Shown piece after piece: positions 33,841 through 47,625 of a stretch of DNA of 64,000 bases. Each line of letters opens with the position of its first letter. Positions within the stretch are counted from its first letter, which is position 1. Below the pieces are notes generated by a model. That model worked only from the letters and a program-made list of their open reading frames with translations, was not told the DNA's origin and ran no database searches. The position numbers and the translations under genes were made by a program. This stretch comes from Lepus europaeus (taxonomy: Eukaryota > Chordata > Mammalia > Lagomorpha > Leporidae), in NCBI RefSeq assembly GCF_033115175.1, contig NC_084831.1, positions 11,628,540 to 11,692,539 on the forward strand, given 5' to 3'.

Positions 33841-35480
33841 CTCTCACTGCCGCCTCCGTGGCCTCCCTTGTTGGGCTCTGGGAGAGAAGGAAAGCGAAGG
33901 GGCTTCCCATGCTCCCCCCACCCCTGCCACCTGCTCCTGGGCGCAACTTCTGCAGGCCATGGGCAGCCCTGACACAGCCGCCAGAGCCCCCAGCGCCTGC
34001 GAGGCCCCGGGGTGGGGTGGGGCTGAGTCAGCAGTGTGGCTGGCACACACCCGCCTGTCGCCCCCAGGGCACCTGCCCTGCTGTGATGGGGATGGGGCGG
34101 GGCCCCGCCGCTTCCTCTCTGCTGTCTCCTCCTCTCCAGGAAGCTAGGAGGGGTGGGGGCCCTGCTGGCAGAGAGCTGGTGCCCAGGGCTCAGGCCCTTT
34201 CATCTCTGCCGTGCCCAGCCTTGGTGGCCTGGTTTCCATGGCTGAAAATACCACCTCTCTTAGCCCCATCCTGGGCACCGCCTCGGACGACACCCTTAAC
34301 GCCTGCTCGCTTGCTCGCTCAGGGGCTCACTTTATTTTAGCTTTTGTGTGGACTAAGAGGCAAATCATTGCTGCTCGTCAGTCATTGACACTCTAGTCTG
34401 AATGCGCCACAGGCCTACTGCTGGCATTGCCTGGGAGACCCAGGGCTCTGAGCAGGAGGCCGGCTCTGCCCGCTCGTGGGGTTCCGGGAGGATTCAGGCT
34501 GGCTCTGTCCACACCGCAGCTGTGCGCACAAGCAGGCTGGGGAGACCACCCACGGCTTCCTGCGGAGCCCAGTTGGCCACCAGGCCTTTTCCAGCTGAAC
34601 AGACGACACTGTCCCAGCGGCCATGCTCTCCGGGGACAGGGACACACACACAGTCTAGTGTCCTGAGATGCTTGGGCTGATGCCGATGCACCTGCTGAGG
34701 TCTCCGGGGAGCAGATCCCACCAGGGACCCTGCCTGAGACCCGCAGTGCCACCGGGCGGGAGAGGAAACCCGGATTTAGCACCTGTGTGCCTCCGCCCAG
34801 CAGGGCGCGTCCGCCATTATCTCCTCCAGGGCTGGTGCTGACCACATTGTCTGTAGGCGGAGAGAGGGGACAAGAGCCCCCAAGGCAACATGGCCAGGGC
34901 ACGGTGCAGCCTAGGAACCCAAGCCTCCTCTGCTTGGAGCCCTTGCTCCTGCTGTGCCAGAGCCTGGACGCTCGCTCAGGCCTCAGTTTCCCCACCTGCC
35001 AGACGTCCCAAGCTCCCTTTGGTCCTAGGGAATCCCAGCCTCTGCATCTGATAACGACGATGACAATGACAGTGATAAAACAATGCCAAGCCCCACACTG
35101 GCGCTCCCCGGCGTCCATCCGTGTAAGCCATTTATCAGATGCAAAAGGTGAAGCACCGGGCGGCAGAGCTGCCCAGGGGAGGGCTGAGGTGGACCCACCC
35201 CTACCTCTCAAATCCACACGCAAAGGGCAGTAACACATTTTGGGTGCTGGTAAAAAAAAAAAAAAAAATCAATCTACATGCTAGGCTGCACCCCTGCAAC
35301 CACTTTGTCTCTGAGCCTGCAGGAAAGGGAGTGAGGGAGGCTCTAAGTCAGTGCCCACCACCCCTGTACACCCTCCTCCCAAACCCCCCACTGCCACCCC
35401 CAGCAGTCCCCAGGGCCCTGGCCCAGTACCTGTGGGAACTTGCTGTCTTTGCAGCAATTAACTTCTCAGGTGCTTAGGAG
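33841..35480. other. PADI1-PADI3 intergenic spacer
   Basis: About 1.6 kb contains no CSINE and no convincing ORF. A MIR-like piece with GATAACGACGATGACAATGA lies near 35050, and a 17-base A run at about 35252-35268. The spacer is short, so PADI3 starts within 2 kb of the predicted PADI1 3' end. Confidence 0.65.
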
Positions 35481-35494
35481 GGGGCAAGATTCAT

Positions 35495-35619
35495 ATGCAA
35501 ATTTCAGATCCCTTCTAGCCAATCCTGAACTCTCTGCTCTGGGAAGGGGTTGGGCTTCCAGGACTGGAGCCAATGGGTTTGCACCTTAGGCTGGAGGGGT
35601 GGGGCCGGGGACTTTATAA
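35495..35619 (+). promoter_or_regulatory. PADI3: PADI3 proximal promoter: octamer, CCAAT boxes, GC box, TATA box
   Basis: An octamer ATGCAAAT lies at 35495-35502, CCAAT at 35519-35523 and 35570-35574, a GC box GGGGTGGGGCCGGGG at 35596-35610, and the TATA box TTTATAA at 35613-35619. Initiation would fall near 35645, about 40 nt before the ATG. Human PADI3 is known to depend on NF-Y (CCAAT) and Sp1/Sp3 (GC box), which matches this arrangement. Confidence 0.85.
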
Positions 35620-35683
35620 CTGCGTCCCAGGGGGCATCGGGGCAGTGCTGGGTTTGGTGGCCAAAGCCTGGTGTGCAGCCAAC

Positions 35684-35775
35684 ATGTCGCTGCAGAGGAT
35701 CGTGCGTGTGTCCCTGGAGCACCCCACCAGCGCCGTGTGCGTGGCTGGCGTGGAGACTCTCGTGGACATCTATGG
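35684..35775 (+). CDS. PADI3: PADI3 coding exon 1 (residues 1-30)
   Basis: The ATG in AACATGTC lies about 65 nt past the TATA box and is the only in-frame candidate giving the [21 protein letters not shown]-terminus. The donor TATGG|GTAAG splits codon 31. Confidence 0.97.
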
Positions 35776-38700
35776 GTAAGAGCCAGAGGGGCCAGCCCGT
35801 TGGGCCCTCCTCCTGGGAGCTGGGGCTTCCTCGGGGCTCAGGCCACTCCCTTGTCGTGGTGCAGCCAGGTTAGACTGCGGGGGGAGAAGGGGCTTGCCGT
35901 GGCTGGTGCTGGGCTTGGGGGCGGCGACAGTTTACTCCGTGCAGAGATGCTGCAGGCTGGGCTGGGGGCAGGGGGGCTCTGTCTGGGGCACACAGGAATA
36001 CGAAGTGTACACCCAGCCTCGTCACCCCTCGGTTTACACCCCCAAAACAGAGTCAATCTTTTTTTTTCCAATCTGTTGTACTTAACACGGCACTCACGAT
36101 GCACCAAGCACTGTTGCACCCCTTAGGACCACCCTAGGAGCTGGGTTTCTCATTAGCGTCATCTCATCTGACAGATGACCCGTACACAGGAGCCAAGTGG
36201 CAAAGCCAGTGGCTGAGCCCGCCTGTGGCTGTCTCAGGGGTGCTGGGCGGGTCGCGGCTCTGCAGCCCCAGGAGGGCGCTTTCCCCAGCATTTCCTCCCC
36301 CACCAGAACCCCCCCCCCCCGCCATGTCTGTGGTGCCTAAGGCCAGGCCCCACCTCTCTCCTAGGCAGAAAAGGCAGGTTTGGGGAGGGGCGCAGGAGCT
36401 GGGCTCTGGGAGCTGTGCCAAGCGGCTTTGACGGTATCTGTGGAGTGTTTGGGGTCCCAGCTCGGGGACAGCACCCAGGATGCTGGGAGGAAGCAGCGGA
36501 GTGAGTGACCGTCCCCACCTCTCTGGTCTCCCGCCCCTCTCCGCATTCCCGGTTTCCCTATTTCGGCGTCTTGGTTCCGTGCGTGGCAAGGTGTTGAGAG
36601 GCACCCCGGCCACCGTTTCCTGCACCAGGGCCCCTCCCACTGTGACAGCCAAAACTGGGCACGTTGTCCCATGTGCACTGAGGGGGCAGACTCGCCTGCC
36701 TGTTGAGAAGGTGCATCCCAGATTCAGACTTGACAACCTGGAGTGAACTTGAGACGAAAGCAGTCCTCGGGTTTGTCCGTGGGCATTGGATGAGAGGGGT
36801 TGAGGGGTGGTCGCGGGAGAGAACTGAGTCTGGAGCAGGTGCAGCCCAAACAGGCTCCAGGAGCTGAAGCCCGGCTGAGGGTTGGGGGAGGGGGTGGCGA
36901 ACGGAGTGGGAAGGGGAATCAGTGGCTCCTGAAGACCAGGCAGTGACAGAGGCGGTGGGGGGAGGGGCCCCTCGCTGCCTGGCGCCGCCGCCCGCTCTGG
37001 GGATGCGAGCCATGGGTGATTCACCTGCCCCAGCTGCCTCGTGCCCGTCGGACAGCTGTGTCTCCAGTCTGACCTGCCCAGGAGGCCTGGGGCTGGCTGC
37101 TCCCCTACACAGCTTTCTTAGAGGGCGGAGGAAGCACCAGGCAGTGGGATGCAAAGATGGCCACGTCCTGGGGGAGCACGAGTGGGGGGCCCACGTTAGA
37201 GGCTCACGCCGGAGGCCACGAGAAGCACAGCCAGGGCGCGGGGGGTGGAGACCCCAGGGAGTTCATGTGAGGGCCTCCGGGGCCCGGTGACCAGACCGCG
37301 CTAGAGGTGGTGGTGAGCGCCTGGGTCGTTTCGTTCACATGGGCGGGCATCGGGGGTTTCCCTGGGGTCTGGTACGTGCACACAGGGCACAGCCACTGCC
37401 CTCCAGGAACCCCGTCCCTGGGGGCACTAGCAGAGGCCGCACCGCCTTCTTGTGGGGGGGGGCTGCAGGCGGGGAGCAGGACTGGGTGATCACCACGGCC
37501 CCTTCCGGCTTAGCGGCGCTGTGAGTTAGCAACCCCGGGCGCTCAGCCTGGGGGCCGAGGAGAGACAGGGCAGCAGGTGTGGCTGCGCTCTGAGCTGGGG
37601 AGCCGGTCTCTCCCTCTGCAGGATGGAGACTGTGGTAACTCCAGCGACAGCCTCAGCACCCGAGCGTGGCGCTCGCTCTCCTGAGCGGTTGACGTATGCG
37701 ATGGGATTCTCACAGCAATCTGATAGATGTGAATCCATTTGATAGACGTGCAGACTGAGGTACAGAGAGGTTAAGTAAGTGGCCCGAGGTCGCACAGCCG
37801 GTATGCAGCAGAGCCCAGATGCAACCCTACCAGGTTGGCCCTGGTAGTATAGCACACGTGACCAACACCTGCTGGGGGTGAGCACTTGGTTACGGCAACT
37901 GTCTCCATAATCAATGTCGTCATCATCAAAATTGTATGTATTTTTTTTTTATTTGGAATAGAGAGAGAGAGAGGGAGAGAGAGAGAGGGAGGGAGATCTT
38001 CCATCCACTGGTTCACTTTCCAAATGCCTCCAACAGCTGGGGATGGCCAGGCTGAAGCCAGGAGCGCAGAACTCCATCCAGCTCTCCCATGTGGGTGGCA
38101 GGGCCACAGGTGCTTCGGCGGCACCTGCTGCCTCCCTGGGTGTGCAGTAGCAGGAAGCTGGACTCTGAGCAGAGCCGGGGCTCTGACCCCGGCGCCCCGA
38201 TGTGAATGCTTCTCCCGAGCAGCATCTCAAGCCTGTGCCAGTGGCCCCTCCCATAGCATTGTCACTTGCAGGCTGTGTCTGGCCCTGTGGACAGGCTCAA
38301 GTGTCCTCGGGCCTGCCAGGAACCTCATGGCTGGGGAACAGCCACGGGGCCATACTGGGAGAAGGAGAGGTTGAGAACAGAGACCAGTGTAGGCGGAGCA
38401 CTCGGGGCAGGCTTCCTGGAGGAGGAGTGCCTTGAAGAATGAGCATAGGCAAGACCTTGGGCCTCTCTGTTGCGGTGGACCCAGCCCTGTGTTCCTGACG
38501 GCTGATGCGCTGGAGTTGGCCCAGGGCGCCTGTGGGAGCTTTTCTTTCTTGAGCAGTGATGGGGGACGGGGGGAAGAGAAGGAGGGTGGTACAGGGGTGC
38601 CCTGAGCTTGGCGTCTCGTCTGCTCCTCACTGCGGCTGGAGGCCAACATTACAGTCTCCATGTAGCAGGTGCGAAAATGAAGACCCAGTGGCCTGGTCGC

Positions 38701-41700
38701 TTGACACCTCTTGTCCTTCAAGCCACAGCTGAACTTGAACCCAGAACTCATCAGTTTCCAAAGCCCAGGTGGTTTCCTGCATTCTACTTAGCTTTTTCTT
38801 TTGTGTTTTTATTTTTTAAATGATTTCTCTTAGTTACCTGAAAGGAAGAGGGAGAGAAAGAGAGAGAGAGAGAGAGATATTTTCCATCTGCTGGTTCGCT
38901 CACCCAAAGGCTGCCGTGGCCGGTGCTGTGAAAGCAGGAGCCTGGAAGGCCATCCTGGTCTCCTATGTGAGTGGCAGGAGACCCGGTACTTGGGCCATTT
39001 TCTGCTGTGATCCCAGGCACACAGCAGGAAGCTGGATCAGAAGCCGAGCAGCTGGGACTGGAACTGCCGCTAGAGTGTGGGCTGCTGGTGTTGCCGGCGG
39101 CGGCTTCACCCACTGCGTCACAGCGCTGGCCCCTCCATGGCTCTCTCTCGAGGCTCTGACGTTCAGCCTTGAGATGAGGGTCTCGGACTTGGGCTTTGAG
39201 TTGGTTCTCGTTGGACAACGTCAGGATTCCAGGCTGACCTCTGGTGCTGGGACCACCTGGGCCAAGGTCACGGTCAGTGGCCAAATGTTGAGATGGGAGA
39301 GGGACTGGAATCTTTCCTACCGGGCCCTCCCACGCCACCGGGAAAACCTTCTTGGAGTCCATCAGGGGGTGACTGCGCAGTGGCTGAGGAGCCCTCCAAA
39401 CTGGTCACAGACTTGGACATCAGTCCCCAACTGGTTCAGTGGAACCCTCCCTGGGGGCTCACCCTCCTCTCCCCTCCCCGCCCCGGCCCAGGATCTCACA
39501 GTGAGTCAGGGCCAGAGCAAAGTCTTCCAGTTCAAATGGGCGACCTCTGAAAGGCAGAGTTACAGAGGCAGAGGCAGAGAGAGCTCTCCCATCCGCTGGT
39601 TCACTCCCCAAACGGCCGCAACGGCTGGAGTGGGCCGTGCTGAAGCCAGGAGCCAGGAGCTTCCTCCAGGTCTCTCACATGGGCGCAGGGCCCAAGGACT
39701 TGGGCCATCCTTTACTGCTTTCCCAGGCCATAGCAGAGAGCTGGATCAGAAGTAGAGCAGCTGGGACTTGAACCGGTGCCCATGTGGGATGCCGGCACCG
39801 CAAGCAGTGGCAGTACCGGCTATGCCACAGCGCTGGCCCCATGGGCAGGTCTAAACCTGAGCTGCTGCCAGCTTCCTGGCCTGTGGACCCCTCCTTCCAT
39901 CTTCCCTTAGCAGCTGTTACTCACAGGGCCGCACCTGGCAAGCAGCCGGCAGCTGCGGTTGGGAGTTCCCTACCCTGGTGCAGGGGAACCGCCCGGGGGG
40001 CCTGGAGATCAACCCTGATGCCCAGGGCCCCACCTCGGATGCCTGGTTCAGGTGGTGCGCTGGGGACTCCAGCAGCATGGCTCAGGTGAGGCCCCCGGAG
40101 TGGCCGTGGGGCAGGGTAGACAGCAGCTCCTGTCACCTGTTGGCTGGCAGAGCCGGCACCACGGTGCCCTGAGCTTTGGTCTCGCCCCCATCACCCCGGC
40201 TGCATAGCCTGAGCCACTTTCTGTGCCGTCCTGTGCCTCAGTTTCTCCACCTGTGTCCTGAGGAGTTGGCTTAGGGCAGTGGTTTCACGCTCTGCCCCTC
40301 CCTGGCTTGACGCTGGATGTGGTTCTGTGGGCCGGGCCGGCAGAGTGGGGGTGTCTGTGAGCCTGGCGCATTGGGTAGGGGCAGCCGGAGCTGTCACCCA
40401 GAGCCCCAGCCAGCCGCGTCTCTGTCCCCTCCGTCCCCGCAGGCCAGCTCACAGGGGACGTCATTGGTCATCTTGTCACACCTTCTGTTTTCAGCCGTGG
40501 CGCCCTCGCCCGCTGGCTTCTCTGCTCCGGAATTGTCTGGGTTTGTTTTCCCAGAGGCCAAGGCCCTGGGCGCGTGGAGAGCGGGGAGCGGGGACAGGGC
40601 TGGCTGTGAGTCCTGGCTCTGTGTCCTGTGCAAAGCCTCAGTTTCTGCATCTGTAAAATGGGGCTAACGGTCCAGGTGACGCCCCCTCCTCCGATAGCTT
40701 GGGACCAGAAGGGGTTCAGAGGGAGGGCTTTTCCAGTTTTTGGAATATTTGCATATGCATGATGAGATAGTTTGGGGTGGGACTCGAGTCTCGACCCCAA
40801 CTCCATTTATGCCTCGCGGACACCCGGGCGCTCAGGCTGAGGGCGACGACATAGTGTGGTCTGTTGTGACCCGTCCCGTGGGGTCAGCTCTAACAGCGAG
40901 CCGGTGCTCAGAACGTTGGGGACTTGGGAGCGTTTGGGATTTTCAACCTGCTCGTGCATCCGTCGGCTGCGGGAGCCCCCTTCATCTCCACTGCCCCCAT
41001 TGTCATGGGAGCACCAGGGAGACCACGTGGTGCTGGCGTGCAACGTCGGGGTGTTGCCTGGGGTCATTCCTTCAGCCCCGGGGACCAGGCTGAGTCCCTG
41101 AGCAGCAGAGGCCGGGGCCCAGTCTGCAGCACTGCCGGTCCTAGGGCTTTGTGTTTTCAGTAGGTCAGCCTGAGGGTGGCCGCTTCCCGGGTGACCAGTT
41201 GTCCCCACCAGTCTAGGCCCCTCTGGCTTGTAGCACTGTGCGTTGTGCATTGTAGGAGCCCAGGGCTGGGGGTCTACCCCCACCCACGTCATCCCACCCC
41301 TCTCCACTCTCGGGCTGGCCAGGCCGGGGGAGCAGCTGGGCCCTCAGCTTCCTGTGTGTGACCGCTCAGCTGAGCTTGGCAAAGCCGGGGTGCGGGGGCT
41401 CAGCCACGCTGGCTGCTAGGTGTGGCCCGGCTGGGGGCACACGTGGTCCAGGAGAGGTTCCGGATGCTTCCCTGATCCCGAGGAGGTGGGACATCTGGGT
41501 CCTCCTGGGCCTGATGCAGGCTCTCCTCCTGCGGCCACCCCTTCGGTCCCCTAGAACTCAGCTTCCCTGGTGGGGCCTGGGCCCTGGCCCCGAGGCTGGA
41601 GCTCAGCCTCCCATTGTCCCTCAGTTTCCCCTACAGGGAAATGGGGGCAAGACGTGCTTGTCCTGAGTGCACACCGCTCGCGTACAGACAGCTGCAGACC

Positions 41701-44700
41701 GGGGGTGGGGGAGGCTGAGTCAGGCCCCCGAGGTCTCACGCCTACAGACGGGGGGTGGGGCTGCAATCTGTCCACCCCCGGGGCCCCCAGGCGCACCTGC
41801 CTGGCCCCAGCTGTGTCGCGTTGCTGCTCGATCAACAGCCATCGCCAGCTGCCATTGTCTGGAGATGAACTAAAAACAAACTCATTAAAACCTGAGCCTA
41901 AATGGCCTCCCAAGGGGGCACCGAGAGACAAGCGTCCCCTCCAACAGGTCCTCCAGGAAGCCCGCCTGGCCGCCCCAGCCTCTCGCTCACCCCGCCCCAT
42001 CCCTCCGTCTCCTGCACCCCAACTGACTTCATAGCCCCTTCCCCGTCCTGGGCGGGGCCGTGTTCCAAGCCTCTCCTATCTGCCATCGCATGGGAGCCTA
42101 GTGATTGCCATGAGCTTGGCCAAAGGAGTGTCATTAACCCATTTCATAGATGGGATGACTGAGCTAAGTGACTCAGCCAAGGTCACCTGACCTGGAACCT
42201 GGCTCCTGACTCGACAAGCCCGGGGCTTCCACGGCCCCAGCTGCACCTTGTCCTCCTTCACCTGAAGCCCCGGTTTGGCCATGGCCCTGGGGAGGGGTCT
42301 CACTTCCATCCTCATCAGCCCCCACCCCCTGCGTGCCTCTCACACAGGGAGGGCCAGGGGAGCTGGACTGTGCTACCCCCAACCCAGGGAGGTGCCCGCA
42401 GCCGAGTGGGGGTTCCCACCAGGGGGGCCAGCAGGGGTGTGCAGCCTAAGGAGCAGCCCCCTGGGGAGCTGTAGGTGCAGCTGGGTGCTCCCTGGGGTAG
42501 GAGGTGCCCTTCTCACCCGGGTCTCACTCTCTGAGCCCATCTCTCTGATGCCCTGTCTTGGGCTCCCCATCTCTGTCTCTCTAAGTCTCTGTCCCTGACG
42601 GGGGCTGCCCACACCCCCAGGGCAGGGCAGGCCGGAGGAAATGACAGGTGTTTGAGAGCAGGGCGGCTAGATCAAAAAGCGATGACGGAGCGTTAGCCGA
42701 GCGCGCCCTTGCTAACGTGCGCGGCAGACTTAGGGCAGCACGATTGTTTGCTGTTGATGGGAGCGTCGGGTCCGACAGCGCCTTCCGGGTCTTTGTCTGA
42801 CGCATCCCTGGGAGAAGCAGGTGTGTGAGCCCCCCCATCTGGCAAGGACTCCGGGCAGGGGCCATGCACCCGAGCAGGACCCGCCAATGGAGCGGGTTTG
42901 TGCGGGAAAGGGCCTGCCTTCCTCCCAGGGGAGCTGGGTGGGTGGCCACCTGCGCGAGCTTGGAGGCGTAATTTGGCCACTCGAGCCTCAGTTTCCCCAT
43001 GTGTGAATAGGAGTAATGGCGCCTCCTCCTGGGCGGCAGGGAGGAGCCCAGAGCGGAGGGGTGGGAAGGCTTGGCCAGGCCCACCTTGGCGAGGGCGCGG
43101 GGATGGGTGACCTGGGAGTCAGGGTTATTCTTGTTATTGTCCTGGAGAGGTGGCGGCGAGGGTGTGGACTCGGGAGCCAGAGGGCCTGGGTTTGGATCCT
43201 GCCCCTGCCGCTTGTGAGCTACGAGACCTCAGACGGTTACTCAACCTTAGTCTCCCCATCTGTGAAACAGGAGACAACATGAGCGCCTGCCTCTGATGCT
43301 TACTGAGAGCATTGCGTGGCACAAGACACTGAAGCGGGGCTGGGCCGTGCTAGAGCCCTGCCAGCGTTAGCTTCTGTAACCCCATGGGCCATGGGGGCAC
43401 TACTTCCTCCAGGAAGCCTTCCGGGCCTCTCCCTACCTGGATCTCCATAGCCCAGAGCCCCATCCGGCAGCTGTGAGCAAAGTTAAGCCTCAGTTCCCCA
43501 GTGGAAGTGGGAGGGAGGAGGGAGGACGGGAGGTGCACCTGCCCCAGGCCGGCCACACCCAGGAGCGCAGCAGGCCCCCTGCAGGCCAGCAGCAGCCGGG
43601 CAGGTTGGTTTGCACACAGGAGCCCAGAGCGGCAGTGCCAGGGCCAGATGACGTCACTGAGTCTGGCTAAGTTCCCCAGGCGACGGCGCCGAGCTGTGGG
43701 AAGGCGTGGGCTCGGCCTCTCTGAGACCTCGTGCAAAGCCGGCTCTGCTAGTTGAGGCTGTGTGATGCCATGCCTGTGAGTAGACCTCTCTGAGCCTGTG
43801 ACGGGGGACGATTGCACTCGCCTGGTAGGCTTGTCACAGGAGCCAGCTAACGGCAGGTGCCTGGCACACAGCGGGCAGCCCCTATGCAAGTGCAGGGGGG
43901 ACCCAGGCCATCTCCCCTGCCGTGGAGGCTCACGGGGGCACGTGGGGAGGGAACTGTACGGGGAACACCCTCGCTGCCCACTGCCGTTCCCTGAGCTCTT
44001 GGCACCAGTTCTGCCCCAGGAGGTTAGGAGGCAGCTGGGTCCTGGCCGCCCAGGAGCTTCCGGCTCTGTTGGGAGGCCACAGCAGGGGACAGGTGAGTGG
44101 GTGCCGAGCCTTGGACCTGAGCATGTGGACACAGCTGTCTGGGAGCTTACTGCGAGGCTCTCGGGGGCTGGGGCAGTCAGGGAAGGCTTCCTGGAGGAAG
44201 CAGGGCTTCAGCCAAAGCTCGGACATCTGCACCATCCTTCCCACGCCTCCCGCTCTCCCCAGGTCGGTTCCCGAGGGCACAGAGACGTTCGAGGTGTACG
44301 GGACCCCGGGTGTGGACATCTACATCTCTCCCAGCATGGAGAGGAGCCGGGAGCGCGCGGACACCGGGCGCTGGCACTTTGACGAGGGGCTGGAGATCAT
44401 CGTGGTCATGAATTCCCCCAGCAACGACGTCAATGACAGTCACGTGAGCACTCCCGGCCTGGGGTGGGCGGGGCCCAGACGCAGCGCCCAGCGTCCTCTC
44501 CTCTGGGGTGCGGGCAGCACAGTGGGCGAGCTCCTGGCCCCGGAGCGGACTGCACACACACACTCTGTGTCCCCGGCAGGTCACGTGGGCCCCGGGCCTC
44601 TGTTGGCCTGTCTGACGTGGGGGTACTCATCACCTCTCCCTCGGGGTGGCGTGCAGCGGAGCATGGCCAGCGCTCGCTCCTTCTCCCAGTCCCCAGGAGC

Positions 44701-47586
44701 CTTGTGCGGGGAGGAGCTGTGCTGGCCTCAGCGCCCCCCCCCCCCGTCTGCAGGCTGACGGTGGATTGGGAGGGGCCCCTCCCCAGGCGACCCCCTCCCT
44801 GGGCGACGTTTCTCCTCGCTCTCCCCCAGCCCACTCTGATGCTGATGCTGTCAGCGTGGGAGGAGGACGTGGAAGACATGGGTGCACTGAGTGTGGCATC
44901 GGGGCCCAGCCCAGCCCTTCCCCGGGCACTAGGTGGCCATTCCCCAACAGCCCCTGAGGCAGGAGCGGCTCCCCACTCCCCAGGTTCAGGGCCACACACT
45001 GGGCAGGAGAGCCGGCCACCTCCCTGACACCTGGGGCAGCTCCCACCATCCCGCCTCCTCTGTTCCCACTGAGCCTCTCCCCTGAGCACAGCTCAATTGA
45101 GCCCATTTTACAGACAGAAGGAGTGTGGCTTACCTGCACTGCAGAGTTGGAACGAGGGTGAGGACAGGGTCCTGGGGCAGCCTGAGAGGCCCCCTCTGGG
45201 TCCCATCAAACGGGGTGCTCTGTGGACGCCTCCCCACCCCGTGTTAGTTCCTGGGCCCCACGGCCGCTGAGGTTGAAGAAGGCCTGAGTCCCCTCCCCGA
45301 CCCTGCCTTGGGCCAGGGTCCAGGTAACTGTGTGTCTGAGATGAGCACCATGGCCGGGGCTGGACAAGGCAGGGACAGGAATTGCAGGACGGAGCAGGCG
45401 TGGCGCCTGACCCCCGAGCTGAGATGAGGCCGTCAGGGAGGGGAGGGGCCCCTCCAGGGGAGCGCTGTGGCCGCTGGGGACACAGACAGGTCTGGCCCCC
45501 CGACATCTGCCGTGGCCGCAGGTCTCCAGGCTCTGGGCGGAGCAAGCCCTGTGTCTCCTTCCGTCCTCACAGCCAGCAACCACCCCGTGGGGCAGGAACC
45601 CCTGCGGCCCCCAGCCTCCAGCTGAGACTGAGACCCAGAGAAGACGAGGCCCCTCCCACCACCGCCACCGCCCGGGATATCCATGGGGGGGTCCAGGATC
45701 TGAGCCCAGGCCGTCTGATTCCAGAGCGCACAGCCACCGCCTGCCCACTGGTAGTGGAGGCCGTGTTTCCCGGGGGCACTGCCCGCAGGCCCAGCCCTGC
45801 ACACGTGTCTGAGCTGCCCTGCGATTGCCTGCACACTGATAGTGGAGGCCGTGTTTCCTGGGGGCACTGCCCGCAGGCTCTGCGGTCCTCAGAGGAAGAT
45901 GAGGAAACTGAGGTAGCTCAGAGAGCTGAAGGTCCTTGGCCAAGGTCACTGAGAGCAGCCAGGCCTGCCTGAACCCACAGATAAGAACGGTGGCTGGGAC
46001 GGTGCCCCTCAACCCTGCCCGGTAGAACTCCCCATTTCACAGATGGCAAAACTGAGGCTCACGCAGTCGGTTGTCAGCAGCACTGGGACCCAGGCTCCAC
46101 AGAATCCTTCATGATGAGGTTCCATTATACAGATGGGCTGATCAAGGCAGGGAAATTATAAACAGCACAGAGAAAGCTAAAGGAAGAGCTGGCTTGGCGT
46201 GCAGAAGTTCCTGAGACCCTCGCCCTCCCCACCTACCACCCTCCCAGGCCTGTATTTTGGGGTGGGGGCTCTTGGCTCCCACTGGCCTGATGACCCGTCT
46301 CTCTGCAGGTCCAGATCTCCTACCACTCCAGCCACGAGCCTCGGCCCCTGGCCTACGCAGTGCTCTACCTCACCTGCGTGGGTAAGTGAGCGACCTGGCG
46401 GGGGTGTGGCCAACAGGCCTCTGCCGAGCACACAGGGAGATGGGTGGGAATGACACTGAACCAGGGTGTCAGCCAGTTTTATTATAAAAATTAGAGAAAT
46501 GCACACTTAAAAAATTCCAAGAGTACATATTGAAAAGTCAACCTCTTCTTGTCCAACCCAAGGCCTCTGGTCCCCCAAAGCCAGCGTCTTTCTAGAGAGG
46601 AGCTGGGCGTGTGCACACATACACACACACACACCTGTGCATCCCCCTCTGTGTACACCTGGGACTGCCCCTTGCCTTTCCCAGCTTACACACTCTGCTG
46701 ATTCTCCACAAGTGGATGTACAAAGTCCACGCAAGCTGATTCCGATGCTGGAGCAATGGGACAGGGAGCAGAGGGTGCCGTGGGTAAGGCACGGCGGGCT
46801 CTGGCCGGGGACGTGCCGATAATGCGTGAACAGGAGGGGGATTTACACAGGGCAAGGGAAATTGTCAGAAAGACGCAAGTGGAAAGCTTGGAGATAAAAA
46901 TCATAGTAACAGAGGTGGAAAATGCTCCCGATGAGTTCGATAGACTGGACGTGTTGAGGAAGGAACAGGTGAACTTGGAGATAAGTCGGTGCAGGTTTCC
47001 CAGGCTGGGGATGCCTTTGGTGCATTGGGTCAGATGTTGGACTTGGTGAAGGCGTTAGCTCTGACCTGTGCACAGCACAGAGAGAACCCCGAGCGACAAG
47101 AACAAAGACCAAAACGTGTAAATGGGCAAACCTTGAAGGCGTAAGTTTGTAGGAGAGAAGACCTCTGTGGTCTGACTCCACAGACACTGGACGGACTGAG
47201 TGACGCTGAGGGCGTGGGGCTAGGAGCTCCCGCAGGAGGCGGGCGTGGGCTGCAGGGGCTGCAGGGGCTCCAGCCATTAGCACCGAGGCCCGGGTGCTTT
47301 ATCTCTAGGAAGAAGTTTCATTAGCAGAGCAGCCGGGATCCAGGGAGCATATACTTTAAATTCTGATACATTGCCCAATGGCTTTGCACCGAGAGTTCTG
47401 AGTTGTGCACCTGCCGGCACCCTGGGGAGCCCCCGGCCAGCACTGTGTGCATTCCGTGTTTGCTGGTTTTGCCAGGTGATTAGGTCAACGTCTCATGGTG
47501 GCTTGCATTTGCCTCTTAAGTTAGCAGTGACGTCGGGTATCCCTCCTGACCCCTTCACCCCCACCTTGCAGGAACACAGACACACC

Positions 47587-47625
<39 letters not shown>

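Larger units (their letters stand above)
35776..44262 (+). other. PADI3 intron 1 (8.5 kb)
   Basis: It holds CSINEs at 37937, 38804 and 39548, and MIR pieces at 37670, about 40195, 42100 and 43155. A GGAAGGCTTCCTGGAGGAAG repeat-like stretch lies near 44180 and is also seen at 48310. No exon or conserved ORF is apparent. Confidence 0.75.

Noticed and set aside
46465-47060. Possible small gene in AT-richer PADI3 intron 3 (97-residue frame at 46756-47049)
   Set aside because: The frame has a plausible start but no recognisable domain, and it lies between old LINE-like sequences. It is most likely repeat-derived or chance.
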